Shown here piece by piece: positions 54,703 to 63,842 of a DNA stretch of 64,000 nucleotides. The translations under genes and the position numbers were made by a program. Numbering within the stretch: the stretch's first letter is position 1; each line of letters starts with the position of its first letter. The notes under the pieces are model-generated. The model saw only the letters and a list, made by a program, of their open reading frames with translations. It did not search any database and was not told where the DNA came from. This DNA is from Kineobactrum sediminis (GTDB taxonomy: Bacteria > Pseudomonadota > Gammaproteobacteria > Pseudomonadales > Halieaceae), in contig NZ_PKLZ01000009.1 of the NCBI RefSeq assembly GCF_002868715.1, forward strand, positions 62,001-126,000, read 5' to 3'.

Positions 54703-55620
54703 TTGACTGACGCGACATCCCATTCCGGGCCGGTGCTGGTTATTCTTGGCCTCGGGCTCATTGGCGGCTCGCTGGCGCGGGCTCTGCGCGACAGCGGCTT
54801 CAGTAGCCGTTGTGTTGCCTGGGGTCACCGCGAAAGCTCGCTGCAACGCGGCGTTGAACTCGGTATTATCGACGACTACACGCTGGACCTGGACGCGGCG
54901 GTGGACGCCGCGGATATTCTGGTGATTGCGACCCCCACCCTGATTGCCGAACAGATGTTGGAGCGGATTTTGCCGCGGTTGAAGGAGCGACCTCAGCCCC
55001 CGGTAATTACTGATGTCGCCAGCGTCAAAGGCAATTTGCAGCGAGTGGCGGAGACCGTCTGGGGCGGTATGCCGCCACGATTGATCCTGGGTCATCCCAT
55101 CGCCGGTTCCGAGCATAGCGGCGTCGAGGCATCTGACCCAAACCTGTTTGTTAATCACCGGGTTATACTGACTCCAGTCGAGGGTAACGACGCGGCGGCT
55201 CTGGCGCTGGTGCGCGCCATGTGGGCCAGTACCGGTGCCGAAGTGGTGGATATGGCCGTTGCGGAGCACGACCAGGTACTGGCGGCGACCAGCCATTTGC
55301 CGCACATGCTTGCCTACGCACTGGTTGATGCGTTGGCGGGCAGTGACGCCAGCGAGGATATATTCCGCTTTGCAGCCGGCGGCTTCCGTGATTTTACCCG
55401 TATTGCTTCAAGTGACCCCGTAATGTGGCGGGATATCGCCCTGGCCAACCGGGCTGCGCTGCTTGAGGCGATTGATCTTTTCAGTGGTCATCTCGCCGGC
55501 TTGCGGGAAGCGATCGCCGACCAGCAGGGTAATGAACTGCTGGCTACATTCACCCGCGCCAAGGGTGCCCGCGATGCCTTTGCGGCGTTGCTGGCTGCTC
55601 GTGGCCAGCCCCCAGCCTGA
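54703..55620 (+). CDS. tyrA: Prephenate/arogenate dehydrogenase TyrA
   Basis: Oxidises prephenate to hydroxyphenylpyruvate for tyrosine. The 305-residue stand-alone form has a Rossmann loop GLGLIGGSLARAL and active-site residues in GHPIAGSEHSG (His-Pro) and SHLPHML. TTG 54703 follows 2 nt after pheA, leaving little choice; GTG 54733 would trim 10 residues. In Pseudomonas a fused TyrA-AroA protein occurs here; in this genome aroA is separate, 12 nt downstream. Confidence 0.9.
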   Translation: MTDATSHSGPVLVILGLGLIGGSLARALRDSGFSSRCVAWGHRESSLQRGVELGIIDDYTLDLDAAVDAADILVIATPTLIAEQMLERILPRLKERPQPPVITDVASVKGNLQRVAETVWGGMPPRLILGHPIAGSEHSGVEASDPNLFVNHRVILTPVEGNDAAALALVRAMWASTGAEVVDMAVAEHDQVLAATSHLPHMLAYALVDALAGSDASEDIFRFAAGGFRDFTRIASSDPVMWRDIALANRAALLEAIDLFSGHLAGLREAIADQQGNELLATFTRAKGARDAFAALLAARGQPPA

Positions 55621-55632
55621 GAGAACCCGCTT

Positions 55633-56937
55633 ATGGAATTCCAGTTATTACCCGGCGGTGTGATCAGTGGCGAGGTTCGCGTTCCCGGTGATAAGTCAAT
55701 ATCCCATCGCTCCATTATGCTGGGCGCCATTGCCGATGGTGTCACCCTGGTTAGCGGCTTCCTCGAAGGTGAGGATGCGTTGGCGACTGTTGCGGCCTTC
55801 CGTGCCATGGGTGTGACAATCGAAGGCCCCGACGCCGGTGAACTGGCCGTTCACGGGGTTGGCATGCATGGGTTGCAACCACCGTTATCACCCCTGGACA
55901 TGGGTAATTCAGGTACCAGCATCCGCCTTCTCGCCGGTTTGCTGGCCGGCCAGTCTTTCTCCACCGAGCTCAGTGGTGATGCTTCCCTGTGCAAGCGCCC
56001 CATGGGCCGGGTGATAGACCCGCTGCGGCTGATGGGGGCGCGCATAGAAAGTGCCGGTGCCGGCACGCCCCCACTTCGAGTGCACGGCGGGCAACGCCTG
56101 CAGGGCATTCATTATGATTTGCCGATGGCGAGCGCCCAGGTCAAATCCTGTGTGCTGCTCGCGGGGCTTTACGCAGAAGGTAGAACCTCCGTAACCGAGC
56201 CGGCGCCTACCCGCGATCATACCGAACGTATGTTGCGCGGTTTTGGTTACCCGGTAGCATCGGAGAATGGCGTTATCAGTCTTGCAGGTGGCGGCCGCCT
56301 GAAGGCCACGGATATTGATGTGCCGGCTGATATTTCGTCGGCGGCCTTCTTCCTGGTGGCTGCCAGTATCGCACCGGACTCCGATTTGCTATTGACCCAT
56401 GTCGGCATCAACCCCACCCGCACGGGCGTAATTACCATCCTCAAGTTGATGGGTGCTGATATCAGCCTGAAAAACCAGCGTGAGGTGGGCGGTGAGCCGG
56501 TGGCGGACATCCGTGTACGCTATGCTCCCCTGCGGGGTATCGAGATTCCTCTCGAACAGGTGCCACTGGCAATCGATGAGTTTCCGGCCCTTTTTATTGC
56601 TGCTGCCTGCGCCGACGGGCGCACGGTACTGCGCGGTGCCGAGGAACTGCGGGTCAAGGAGAGCGACCGTATTGCGGCGATGGCTGCGGGGCTCGCGACC
56701 CTGGGCGTAGAGTGCGAAGTGCTGGAGGATGGCATTATAATTGATGGAGGGCCTCTTGGGGGCGGTGTCATTGATACCTATCACGACCACCGTATTGCCA
56801 TGTCATTTGCGATTGCGGCCCTGCGCGCAGAGAGTGTTATCAGGGTGCTCGACTGCGACCATGTCAGCACCTCCTTTCCGGGCTTTGATGCCCTGGCCCG
56901 TGGTTTGGGCCTGCAGATATCGACGCGGGTAGATTGA
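55633..56937 (+). CDS. aroA: 5-enolpyruvylshikimate-3-phosphate synthase AroA
   Basis: Sixth step of the shikimate pathway. 434 residues, with PGDKSISHRS, MGNSGTSIR, CKRPMGR, ASAQVKS, NPTRTG and LRVKESDR in order. The GDKS, RPMGR, SAQVK and NPTR combination is that of the so-called class II EPSP synthases, whereas the Gly in GNSGTS is the residue found in herbicide-sensitive enzymes. Its stop overlaps the cmk ATG by 1 nt. Confidence 0.96.
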   Translation: MEFQLLPGGVISGEVRVPGDKSISHRSIMLGAIADGVTLVSGFLEGEDALATVAAFRAMGVTIEGPDAGELAVHGVGMHGLQPPLSPLDMGNSGTSIRLLAGLLAGQSFSTELSGDASLCKRPMGRVIDPLRLMGARIESAGAGTPPLRVHGGQRLQGIHYDLPMASAQVKSCVLLAGLYAEGRTSVTEPAPTRDHTERMLRGFGYPVASENGVISLAGGGRLKATDIDVPADISSAAFFLVAASIAPDSDLLLTHVGINPTRTGVITILKLMGADISLKNQREVGGEPVADIRVRYAPLRGIEIPLEQVPLAIDEFPALFIAAACADGRTVLRGAEELRVKESDRIAAMAAGLATLGVECEVLEDGIIIDGGPLGGGVIDTYHDHRIAMSFAIAALRAESVIRVLDCDHVSTSFPGFDALARGLGLQISTRVD

Positions 56938-57623
56938 TGGCTAGCGCAGATGTTCCGGTAATCACGGTAGATGGACCCAGTGGCGCCGGCAAGGGCACCC
57001 TGAGCCACCTGTTGGCAGACACCCTGCACTGGCATTTCCTCGACAGCGGGGCCTTGTATCGTGTTACCGGTCACGCGTGTCTGCTGGAGAAGGTCTCCTG
57101 GGATGACCATGCAGCGGTCGCGGAAGTGGCGCGGCACCTGCAGGTCGATTTTCGCACCGATGCGGCGGGTGAAGTGCGGGTTATCTATAAAGGTGTCGAT
57201 GTCAGCCGTGATATTCGCACTGAGGAGGGGGGCCGCGGTGCCTCTACCGTAGCGGCTATTCCCGCGGTGCGCGATGCCCTGCTGCAGCGGCAGCGTGAAT
57301 TCCGGCAAGCTCCGGGCCTGGTGGCCGACGGTCGCGATATGGGTACCGTGGTTTTCCCCGATGCCCCCCTCAAAATCTTCCTTACCGCCAGTGCCACAGA
57401 GCGCGCCGAGCGCCGTTATCGGCAGTTGCTCGCCAAAGGAGAAGATGTTAGTCTTCCGCGCCTTCTTGGGGACATCGAGGAGCGTGATGCGCGCGACAGC
57501 AGCCGGTCCGTTGCCCCGCTTGTTCCCGCTGAAGATGCCATTGTGATCGACAGTAGCAATCTGCCGATTACTGCGGTGTTCGCTGAAGTCATGCGAGCCG
57601 TGCGCCGGAAAGGGCTGGTCTGA
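56937..57623 (+). CDS. cmk: Cytidylate kinase (Cmk)
   Basis: Phosphorylates CMP and dCMP with ATP. 228 residues with P-loop GPSGAGKGTLSHLLAD (about residue 12-27), LDSGALYR (LYRxxT region), the DGRDMGTVVFPDA motif with GRDMG, and RARxR-type SRSVAPLVPAEDA. ATG 56937 overlaps the aroA stop, with a TTG one codon before as alternative. rpsA follows 165 nt later. Confidence 0.95.
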   Translation: MASADVPVITVDGPSGAGKGTLSHLLADTLHWHFLDSGALYRVTGHACLLEKVSWDDHAAVAEVARHLQVDFRTDAAGEVRVIYKGVDVSRDIRTEEGGRGASTVAAIPAVRDALLQRQREFRQAPGLVADGRDMGTVVFPDAPLKIFLTASATERAERRYRQLLAKGEDVSLPRLLGDIEERDARDSSRSVAPLVPAEDAIVIDSSNLPITAVFAEVMRAVRRKGLV

Positions 57624-57788
57624 CATACCCTTTGCGCCGGTCAAACCGCACCACACAATGGTTTGGTAAGGTACCGTACCCAATGCCGGTTCCAGAGGTG
57701 GCATGGGTGGGGTTTAACTTGATAACCCGTATCAGCTGGAGATACGGCAAGGCGGATAACCGCCGTAATCACACACAGGTATTATGTA
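57624..57788 (+). promoter_or_regulatory. Structured rpsA leader (probable S1 autoregulation site)
   Basis: The 165-nt leader before rpsA can fold into hairpins: CCGTATC/GATACGG (57727-57747) with AGCTGGA in the loop, GGCGG/CCGCC (57751-57764) with ATAA loop, and an upstream CAAACC/GGTTTG (57642-57665). A GGA in the first loop and the lack of a strong Shine-Dalgarno before ATG 57789 match the gammaproteobacterial rpsA leaders, where S1 represses its own translation. Regulation itself is inferred. Confidence 0.62.
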
Positions 57789-59462
57789 ATGAGCGAATCC
57801 TTCGCCGAACTTTTTGAAGAAAGCTTGAAAACTGTCGATATGGAGCCCGGTAGCATTGTCACCGGTGTTGTTATCGACATAGATAACGAGTGGGTCACCG
57901 TCCACGCAGGCCTGAAGTCTGAAGGCGTGATCCCTCGTGCACAGTTCCTCGACGCTGCAGGTAATTGCTCCCTCAGCATCGGTGACGAAGTCCAGGTGGC
58001 CCTGGAAAGTGTGGAAGATGGCTCCGGTGAGACCAAGCTGTCCCGCGAGAAAGCCAAGCGCGCCGAGTCCTGGAAAGAACTCGAAGCTGCTCATGAAGCC
58101 GATGAAGTCGTCAAGGGCGTCATCAATGGCAAGGTCAAGGGTGGCTTTACCGTCGATATCAACACCATCCGCGCCTTCCTGCCCGGTTCGCTGGTCGATG
58201 TGCGCCCGGTTCGCGACACCGCGCACCTGGAGAACAAGGAACTCGAATTCAAGGTTATCAAGCTGGACCAGAAGCGCAACAACGTTGTCGTGTCCCGCCG
58301 TGCCGTGATGGAAGCCGCCAATAGCGTTGAACGCGAAGCCCTGCTGGAATCGTTGCAGGAAGGCATGTCTGTCAAGGGTATCGTGAAGAACCTGACCGAC
58401 TACGGCGCGTTTGTCGACCTCGGTGGCGTCGACGGCTTGCTGCACATTACCGATATGGCCTGGAAGCGTATCAAGCATCCTTCCGAGATCGTGGAAGTCG
58501 GCCAGGAAATAGACGTCAAGATTCTCAAGTTTGATCGCGAGCGTAACCGCGTTTCCCTTGGTCTCAAGCAGCTGGGCGAAGATCCCTGGGTGGCAATTAC
58601 CAACCGTTATCCCGAAGGCAGCCGCGTCAAGGCCCGTATTACCAACCTCACCGATTACGGCTGCTTTGCCGAACTCGAAGAGGGTGTGGAAGGCCTGGTA
58701 CACGTTTCCGAAATGGATTGGACCAACAAGAATGTACACCCGTCCAAAATCGTCCAGCTGGGCGACGAAGTCGAGGTAATGGTCCTGGATATTGACGAGG
58801 AGCGTCGTCGTATCTCTCTCGGTATCAAGCAGTGCCAGCAGAATCCCTGGGATGCCTTTGCATCGCAGTACAGCAAGGGCGACAAGATTTCCGGCAGCAT
58901 CAAGTCGATCACCGATTTCGGGATCTTCATTGGCCTGGAAGGCAATATCGACGGTCTGGTGCACCTGTCCGACATCAGCTGGAATGAAGCGGGTGAGGAA
59001 GCGGTACGCAACTACAAAAAAGGCGATGAAATCGAAACCGTCATCCTGTCCATTGATCCCGAGCGCGAGCGTATTTCCCTGGGTATCAAGCAGCTGGAAG
59101 ACGATGCCTTCTCAAGTTATGTTGCCGAGAATGACCGTGGTTCCATCGTGACCGGTGAAGTGACCGAAGTGGACGCCAAGTCGGTGACAATCAAGCTGGC
59201 AGACGAAGTTGAAGGTGTGCTCAAGGCCTCCGACATCAGCCGTGAGAAGGTGGAAGATGCCCGCAGCCTGTACAAGGTTGGCGATCAGGTGGAAGCCAAG
59301 ATCATCTCTGTGGATCGCAAGAACCGCACCCTGGCGCTGTCCATTAAAGCCAAGGACCACGACGATGAGCAGGATGCAGTCAAGTCCCATAAAGCCCAGG
59401 ACGAAGTGGCGGCTCCCTCGACGATCGGTGACCTGATCAAGGCTCAGATGGCAGATAAATAA
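57789..59462 (+). CDS. rpsA: 30S ribosomal protein S1
   Basis: Ribosomal protein S1, which brings mRNA to the 30S subunit. 557 residues with six S1 OB-fold repeats; the last four are the clearest, with spaced motifs [41 protein letters not shown] and [21 protein letters not shown]. Normal length. It lies between cmk and ihfB as in E. coli and Pseudomonas, with its own leader and a terminator 60 nt after the stop. Confidence 0.98.
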   Translation: MSESFAELFEESLKTVDMEPGSIVTGVVIDIDNEWVTVHAGLKSEGVIPRAQFLDAAGNCSLSIGDEVQVALESVEDGSGETKLSREKAKRAESWKELEAAHEADEVVKGVINGKVKGGFTVDINTIRAFLPGSLVDVRPVRDTAHLENKELEFKVIKLDQKRNNVVVSRRAVMEAANSVEREALLESLQEGMSVKGIVKNLTDYGAFVDLGGVDGLLHITDMAWKRIKHPSEIVEVGQEIDVKILKFDRERNRVSLGLKQLGEDPWVAITNRYPEGSRVKARITNLTDYGCFAELEEGVEGLVHVSEMDWTNKNVHPSKIVQLGDEVEVMVLDIDEERRRISLGIKQCQQNPWDAFASQYSKGDKISGSIKSITDFGIFIGLEGNIDGLVHLSDISWNEAGEEAVRNYKKGDEIETVILSIDPERERISLGIKQLEDDAFSSYVAENDRGSIVTGEVTEVDAKSVTIKLADEVEGVLKASDISREKVEDARSLYKVGDQVEAKIISVDRKNRTLALSIKAKDHDDEQDAVKSHKAQDEVAAPSTIGDLIKAQMADK

Positions 59463-59524
59463 CACGCCATGGCAACTGCCCGGCCTCCTGCGGGAACGGG
59501 TAGTGGCAGTGGTTTGTAAAGGAT

Positions 59525-59550
59525 AAGGCCCACCTCGGTGGGCCTTTTTT
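59525..59550 (+). terminator. Rho-independent terminator after rpsA
   Basis: AAGGCCCACC (59525-59534) pairs perfectly with GGTGGGCCTT (59537-59546), loop of 2 nt, followed by a T run through 59550. The position fits the end of the rpsA transcript. Confidence 0.92.
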
Positions 59551-59567
59551 CGTTAAAAAATAACAAC

Positions 59568-59596
59568 TTGCGTAAATTGCCGAGCAGGGTCACAAT
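59568..59596 (+). promoter_or_regulatory. Possible ihfB promoter
   Basis: TTGCGT (59568-59573) and CACAAT (59591-59596) lie 17 nt apart just after the rpsA terminator and 63 nt before ihfB. Matches are 4/6 for each box, so it is a weak candidate. Confidence 0.3.
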
Positions 59597-59659
59597 AATG
59601 GCTGTATGGTGCGGGCGCCAGTAAAGGGCGTAAAAGCGCAGTTTGGCAGTGGAGGCACG

Positions 59660-59956
59660 ATGACCAAGAGCGAACTGATTGATGCGATAGCAGCCAGCCA
59701 GGCCCAATTGTCGCTGAAAGATGTGGAGCTGGCAGTCAAGACTATCCTCGAGCACATGTCCGAGGCGCTCGCCAGTGGTGAACGTATCGAGATACGCGGT
59801 TTTGGCAGTTTCTCCCTGCACTATCGCGAGCCCCGGCGCGGCCGTAATCCCAAGACAGGCGATACGGTTGATCTCACCGGTAAATATGTACCGCATTTCA
59901 AACCGGGTAAGGAGCTGCGAGAGCGCGTTAACCTGGGCTTGCAAGCAGGTCGCTGA
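59660..59956 (+). CDS. ihfB: Integration host factor subunit beta (IhfB)
   Basis: DNA-bending histone-like protein subunit of IHF. ATG 59660 follows GGAGG at 59651-59655; it gives [14 protein letters not shown], the expected N-terminus, and 98 residues. Conserved DNA-arm motif [12 protein letters not shown] with the intercalating Pro is present. An upstream in-frame start at 59606 would add 18 unrelated residues. rpsA-ihfB linkage is common in gammaproteobacteria. Confidence 0.97.
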   Translation: MTKSELIDAIAASQAQLSLKDVELAVKTILEHMSEALASGERIEIRGFGSFSLHYREPRRGRNPKTGDTVDLTGKYVPHFKPGKELRERVNLGLQAGR

Positions 59957-60051
59957 ACGCGCCCGGGCAAATCCGGATAGGCGCTCGGTATACTCGCCAC
60001 TCCCCCGGGACTGCAACACCGGTAATAGTGCAGCAAAAGGTAGAATGGGTT

Positions 60052-60357
60052 ATGAAACTGTTGCGCAAGATTTTCTATGTCCTGGTCGGGCTGGCCATGT
60101 TGGTTGCCGGTATATTGTTCGCCTTGCAGAACCGGGACCCGATAGCACTTGACTTGCTGGTCTATCGTTTCGATCCCCGCAGCCTGGCCCTGTGGTTGCT
60201 CAGCGCACTCGGTATTGGCGGTTTACTGGGATTGTTGGCATCCGGCCTCATTATCCTGCGCCTGCGAGCCAGTCTGGCCACTACCAGGCGAAAGCTCGAC
60301 AAATGTCGCCAGGAAGTGGACACGTTACGGATCGCCGGAACCCTAGAGCGTGAATGA
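60052..60357 (+). CDS. lapA: LapA-domain inner-membrane protein (YciS)
   Basis: 101-residue membrane protein of the LPS assembly protein A family. Two hydrophobic segments (about 5-25 and 43-66) and a cytoplasmic coiled tail (ATTRRKLDKCRQEVD). ATG 60052 is chosen over the in-frame GTG 60028, since MKLLRKIFYVL is typical. The final 8 nt overlap the start of lapB, so the pair is translationally coupled. LapA with LapB adjusts LpxC level and LPS supply. Confidence 0.9.
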   Translation: MKLLRKIFYVLVGLAMLVAGILFALQNRDPIALDLLVYRFDPRSLALWLLSALGIGGLLGLLASGLIILRLRASLATTRRKLDKCRQEVDTLRIAGTLERE

Positions 60358-61552
60358 TCTGATCATTTTTGTCCTGTTGTTTGCAGCAACGGGTGCGGGC
60401 TGGTGGCTGGGTCGTCGTCGGGCGCAACCAGCCGCGCTGCCCATGCCCGGGCAATATTACAAGGGCCTCAACTATTTGCTCGACGACCGCCCCGACGGTG
60501 CCGTAGACGCTTTTATCAATGCCCTGGAAGTCAATACCGAGACGTTGGAGACCCACATTGCGTTGGGTAATCTTCTGCGCAGGCGTGGCGAGGTCGACCG
60601 CGCGATACGGATTCACCAAAACCTGTTGGCAAGACCAAGTTTGCCGCGACCGCATGTGCACCAGGCACACCTGGAACTGGCGCGCGACTATATCAGTGCG
60701 GGGCTTTTCGACCGTGCCGAGCGCTTATTGCTGGATCTGGTCAAGGATGCCCCCGAGCAGCGCCGTGCCGGCCAGCGACATTTGCTGGAGATTTTCCAGA
60801 GCCAGCGAGAGTGGTCAAGTGCTATCGAGGTTGCTACCGCGTTGTTGCCCCGCAGGTCACTACTGGGTTCCGTAAATACCGAAGTACTCAGTGAGAGTCG
60901 GCAGCCCATTGAAGTGGTGCTGGCTCATTATCACTGCGAACTGGCGGCGGAACTTTTGCAGGCGGGCGACATTGCTGAGGCTCGTGGCCAGTTGCAGTTG
61001 GCCCTGTCACGGGACCGCAACTGTGTGCGTGCCTCCATCATGCTGGGGCAGCTGGAATATCAGGCTGGAGATTATCGGCAGGCTCTCAAGGTGCTGCGCA
61101 AAGTGCGCCAGCAAGACGCTGATTATATTCCGGAAACACTGCCGACGTTGCGCGAGAGTTATCGCCAGCTCGATGATGGCCCGGCAATGCGCCGATATCT
61201 GGAAGACTGCCTGCAGGCTCATCCGTCCGCCCCCCTGGTGCTGGCTTTGGCCGACGATATTCGCGAACAGGCCGGCGACGATGCGGCCGCTGAGTTCCTG
61301 TCGGAACAGTTGAGCCATAACCCCTCCCTGAGTGGACTGGCGGGCCTGATAAGCCTGCAAATCGGGCATGTGGAGGGACGCGTAAAGGATAACCTTGCGG
61401 TGCTGGAAAGGCTGGTTCAGGGCTTGATCGCGGAGCGGCCAACCTATCGCTGCGGCCACTGTGGTTTTGCCGGTCGCCAGCTGCACTGGTTTTGCCCCGG
61501 GTGCAAACACTGGGGTACGGTAAAAGGCCTGTTCGGCAATCATGTTGGCTGA
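60350..61552 (+). CDS. lapB: LPS assembly protein B (LapB/YciM)
   Basis: Membrane-anchored adaptor that promotes FtsH-dependent turnover of LpxC. 400 residues: N-terminal TM (about 2-17), several TPR repeats (about 35-350), and a C-terminal rubredoxin-like domain with two CxxC pairs (CGHC, CPGC). GTG 60350 overlaps lapA. Metal-binding tail and TPR order fit YciM exactly. Confidence 0.95.
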   Translation: MNDLIIFVLLFAATGAGWWLGRRRAQPAALPMPGQYYKGLNYLLDDRPDGAVDAFINALEVNTETLETHIALGNLLRRRGEVDRAIRIHQNLLARPSLPRPHVHQAHLELARDYISAGLFDRAERLLLDLVKDAPEQRRAGQRHLLEIFQSQREWSSAIEVATALLPRRSLLGSVNTEVLSESRQPIEVVLAHYHCELAAELLQAGDIAEARGQLQLALSRDRNCVRASIMLGQLEYQAGDYRQALKVLRKVRQQDADYIPETLPTLRESYRQLDDGPAMRRYLEDCLQAHPSAPLVLALADDIREQAGDDAAAEFLSEQLSHNPSLSGLAGLISLQIGHVEGRVKDNLAVLERLVQGLIAERPTYRCGHCGFAGRQLHWFCPGCKHWGTVKGLFGNHVG

Positions 61553-61588
61553 GTGCAACCGCGCCGCCGCTATCATTAAGGAGAAACC

Positions 61589-62290
61589 ATGCAATCCCCT
61601 GTTCTGGTGGCACTGGACTACGCCGAAGAGGCTGCCGCACTGGCGCTCGCCGAAAAGTTATCCCCCGACCTCTGTCGTCTCAAGGTAGGTAAGGAATTAT
61701 TTACCCGCTGTGGTCCGGGTCTGGTGCAGCGTCTGCAGGCAATGGGTTTTGAGATTTTTCTCGACCTCAAGTTTCACGATATTCCCACCACCGTTGCCGG
61801 TGCCGTGCGCGCAGCGGCGGACCTCGGGGTATGGATGGTCAATGTGCATGCCAGTGGTGGTCGGCGCATGATGGAAGCGGCTGTGGCAGCCCTGGAGGGC
61901 TATCCGGCTCCGCCGCTGCTGATTGCGGTAACGGTACTGACCAGTATGTCGGATGAGGACCTTGCGGAGCTGGGTTATCAGGAAAGTGCCTTGCAAAGAG
62001 TACAGCGCCTGGCGGCTCTCGCCGCGAACAGTGGTGTTGCCGGCGTTGTCTGCTCGGCGATGGAAGCGCCCGCACTCCGCCGGGAACGCGGTGAAGATTT
62101 TGTTCTGGTGACCCCCGGGATTCGCCTGGCCGGTGATGCCGCAGGAGACCAGCGAAGAGTAGTTACCCCGGCCGCCGCCCGCGAGCTTGGCGCCGACTAC
62201 CTGGTAATCGGCCGTTCGATAACTGCTTCCAGTGACCCGCTCGCGGCACTGGAGCGAGTACATGAGGAATGGGCGAAAGGACGTCCATAA
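61589..62290 (+). CDS. pyrF: Orotidine 5'-phosphate decarboxylase PyrF
   Basis: Last step of UMP synthesis. 233 residues, TIM barrel, starting VALDYAEEA with Lys and Asp of the catalytic array in VGKELF and [15 protein letters not shown] lies before ATG 61589. The location after lapB is standard. Further [10 protein letters not shown] and [10 protein letters not shown] are well kept. Confidence 0.96.
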   Translation: MQSPVLVALDYAEEAAALALAEKLSPDLCRLKVGKELFTRCGPGLVQRLQAMGFEIFLDLKFHDIPTTVAGAVRAAADLGVWMVNVHASGGRRMMEAAVAALEGYPAPPLLIAVTVLTSMSDEDLAELGYQESALQRVQRLAALAANSGVAGVVCSAMEAPALRRERGEDFVLVTPGIRLAGDAAGDQRRVVTPAAARELGADYLVIGRSITASSDPLAALERVHEEWAKGRP

Positions 62291-62330
62291 CATCATATGT
62301 GGTCGCTGGGGGTGCCATTTTGCCCCGGCC

Positions 62331-62339
62331 TGCTAGAAT
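62331..62339 (+). promoter_or_regulatory. Extended -10 promoter candidate before the ComEA-like gene
   Basis: TGCTAGAAT is a TGn extended -10 with 5/6 match in the hexamer, 53 nt upstream of ATG 62392. No -35 is needed by this class. It is plausible but untested. Confidence 0.35.
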
Positions 62340-62391
62340 CTCCCTTGGTACGGATGTGCACGGAAGCAGCATCGTAAATGGAGATTACATT

Positions 62392-62781
62392 ATGAAACCA
62401 GCAGAGATTTTCACCTGTTCAATCTACGGGCTCGAATGTTCGGGCACACGATTGGCAAGACACGGAAGCAGGTCCCTGGCAGCGGCATTATTTTGCCTTT
62501 TTGTCGGGTTTGGCTCCGGTTTCGCAACCGCGAATACCGGGAATGAGGTAAATGAGGTTGGCGCAGTGGTTGCTGCGCAAAACCAGATGATTAATATCAA
62601 TACTGCCGATGCCGCAACCCTGGCGGCGGGATTGCAGGGGGTGGGCGTGGCCCGTGCGGAGGAAATTATCCGTTATCGGGAGGCATACGGGGTATTCAGT
62701 TCGCCGGATGAACTGACTGATGTCAAGGGCATCGGGCAGGCAACACTGGACCGGAACAGGGCAGTTATAACACTGGAATAG
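62392..62781 (+). CDS. ComEA-like helix-hairpin-helix protein
   Basis: 129-residue protein with a hydrophobic N-terminal part (about 20-48) that fits a signal or anchor and a C-terminal HhH DNA-binding domain (about 66-126; ININTADAATLAAGLQGVG and IGQATLDRNR). ATG 62392 follows TGGAGA by 7 nt. ComEA proteins act in DNA uptake, but short ones like this are widespread in gammaproteobacteria with uncertain function. Confidence 0.9.
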   Translation: MKPAEIFTCSIYGLECSGTRLARHGSRSLAAALFCLFVGFGSGFATANTGNEVNEVGAVVAAQNQMININTADAATLAAGLQGVGVARAEEIIRYREAYGVFSSPDELTDVKGIGQATLDRNRAVITLE

Positions 62782-62802
62782 GGCGGTGGCATCCGTATCA
62801 TG

Positions 62803-62823
62803 GGGGCTGAGGCCCCTTTTTTT
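62803..62823 (+). terminator. Rho-independent terminator after the ComEA-like gene
   Basis: GGGGC (62803-62807) and GCCCC (62812-62816) with TGAG loop, followed by seven T to 62823, 21 nt after the stop codon. Confidence 0.88.
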
Positions 62824-62900
62824 GTGGTGATTCCCGGTCTGGTGCCGGTGCGTGGAGAAACCTGTTTGGCAATGCGAACCCTGGTAGAGACGAGGCGATA

Positions 62901-63842
62901 GTGAGGACTCTGGTAACGGGCGCAACGGGCTTTATTGGTCGCGAGTTATGCCGGCAACTGGTCGCTCGCGGTGACGATCTGGTAGCCACGAGCCAAAATG
63001 GTGGTGTTCTCCCGGGTGGGCATTATGCGTCACCGCTCGATCTGCAGGGCAGCGTTCCCGAAGCGGCTGCTTTGCAAGGTGTAGACGTTGTCTACCATCT
63101 CGCCGGTGTCGCGCATCAATACGCTGAAGCAGTACGCTACGATGCTGTCAATTACCACGCTACCATGGCCATGGCGCGTGCCGCGCACCAGGCTGGTGTG
63201 GGTTATTTCGTGTATCTCAGCAGTGTCAAAGCCATGGGGCTCCAAGCGGATGGCAAGCCCCGCGCGGAAGGTGATACGGTCGAGCCAGGGGACGCCTATG
63301 GTGCCTCAAAATGGCGTGCTGAGTGTGACCTGCGTGCGGAATTTTCGGGGGGCGCAATGACAGTGATTATCCTTCGTCCCGCAGTGGTCTACGGTGCCGC
63401 TCTGAAAGGAAACCTGAAGCTGTTGTTACAGGCCGCGCGGCTCGGCCTGCCCGCACCCCCGGCGGGGGGCGCTCGTTCGATGGTCGGCGTCACCGATCTT
63501 GCAGCGCTCTTGTGTACGCTGCCATCCGGAGGGTTCAGTGGCCTGCATACATGGATTGTGACCGATGGGCAGGCTTATTCCACGCGGGAGATGTACGCCA
63601 TTTTGCGAATGGCGCTACAACGCCCGGTACGTAACTGGCAGGCACCCCTGTGGCTTTGGCGTACTTTCGCGGCGCTGCTTGACCGCTGGCAGCGGCAGCC
63701 CAGCGGAACCAGCTTTGGTAAATTGTTCGACACTGAGGTCTACAGTAACTCAGCCCTTTTGGCCGCCACCAACTGGCGTCCACGGCAGAGCCTGGCGACC
63801 ATGGCATCGGAGCTCGTGTCCGGGGAGAGGCTGGACAGATGA
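62901..63842 (+). CDS. NAD-dependent sugar epimerase/dehydratase
   Basis: Extended short-chain protein of 313 residues, GalE-like. The Rossmann motif TGATGFIG starts near residue 7; the catalytic Ser/Tyr/Lys lies in YLSSVKAMG and YGASKWRAE. Such proteins near a WbpL-type enzyme act on UDP-linked sugars for O-antigen or exopolysaccharide, often UDP-GlcNAc C4 epimerases. GTG 62901 follows AGGCG by six bases. The stop overlaps the next gene by 4 nt. Confidence 0.87.
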   Translation: MRTLVTGATGFIGRELCRQLVARGDDLVATSQNGGVLPGGHYASPLDLQGSVPEAAALQGVDVVYHLAGVAHQYAEAVRYDAVNYHATMAMARAAHQAGVGYFVYLSSVKAMGLQADGKPRAEGDTVEPGDAYGASKWRAECDLRAEFSGGAMTVIILRPAVVYGAALKGNLKLLLQAARLGLPAPPAGGARSMVGVTDLAALLCTLPSGGFSGLHTWIVTDGQAYSTREMYAILRMALQRPVRNWQAPLWLWRTFAALLDRWQRQPSGTSFGKLFDTEVYSNSALLAATNWRPRQSLATMASELVSGERLDR

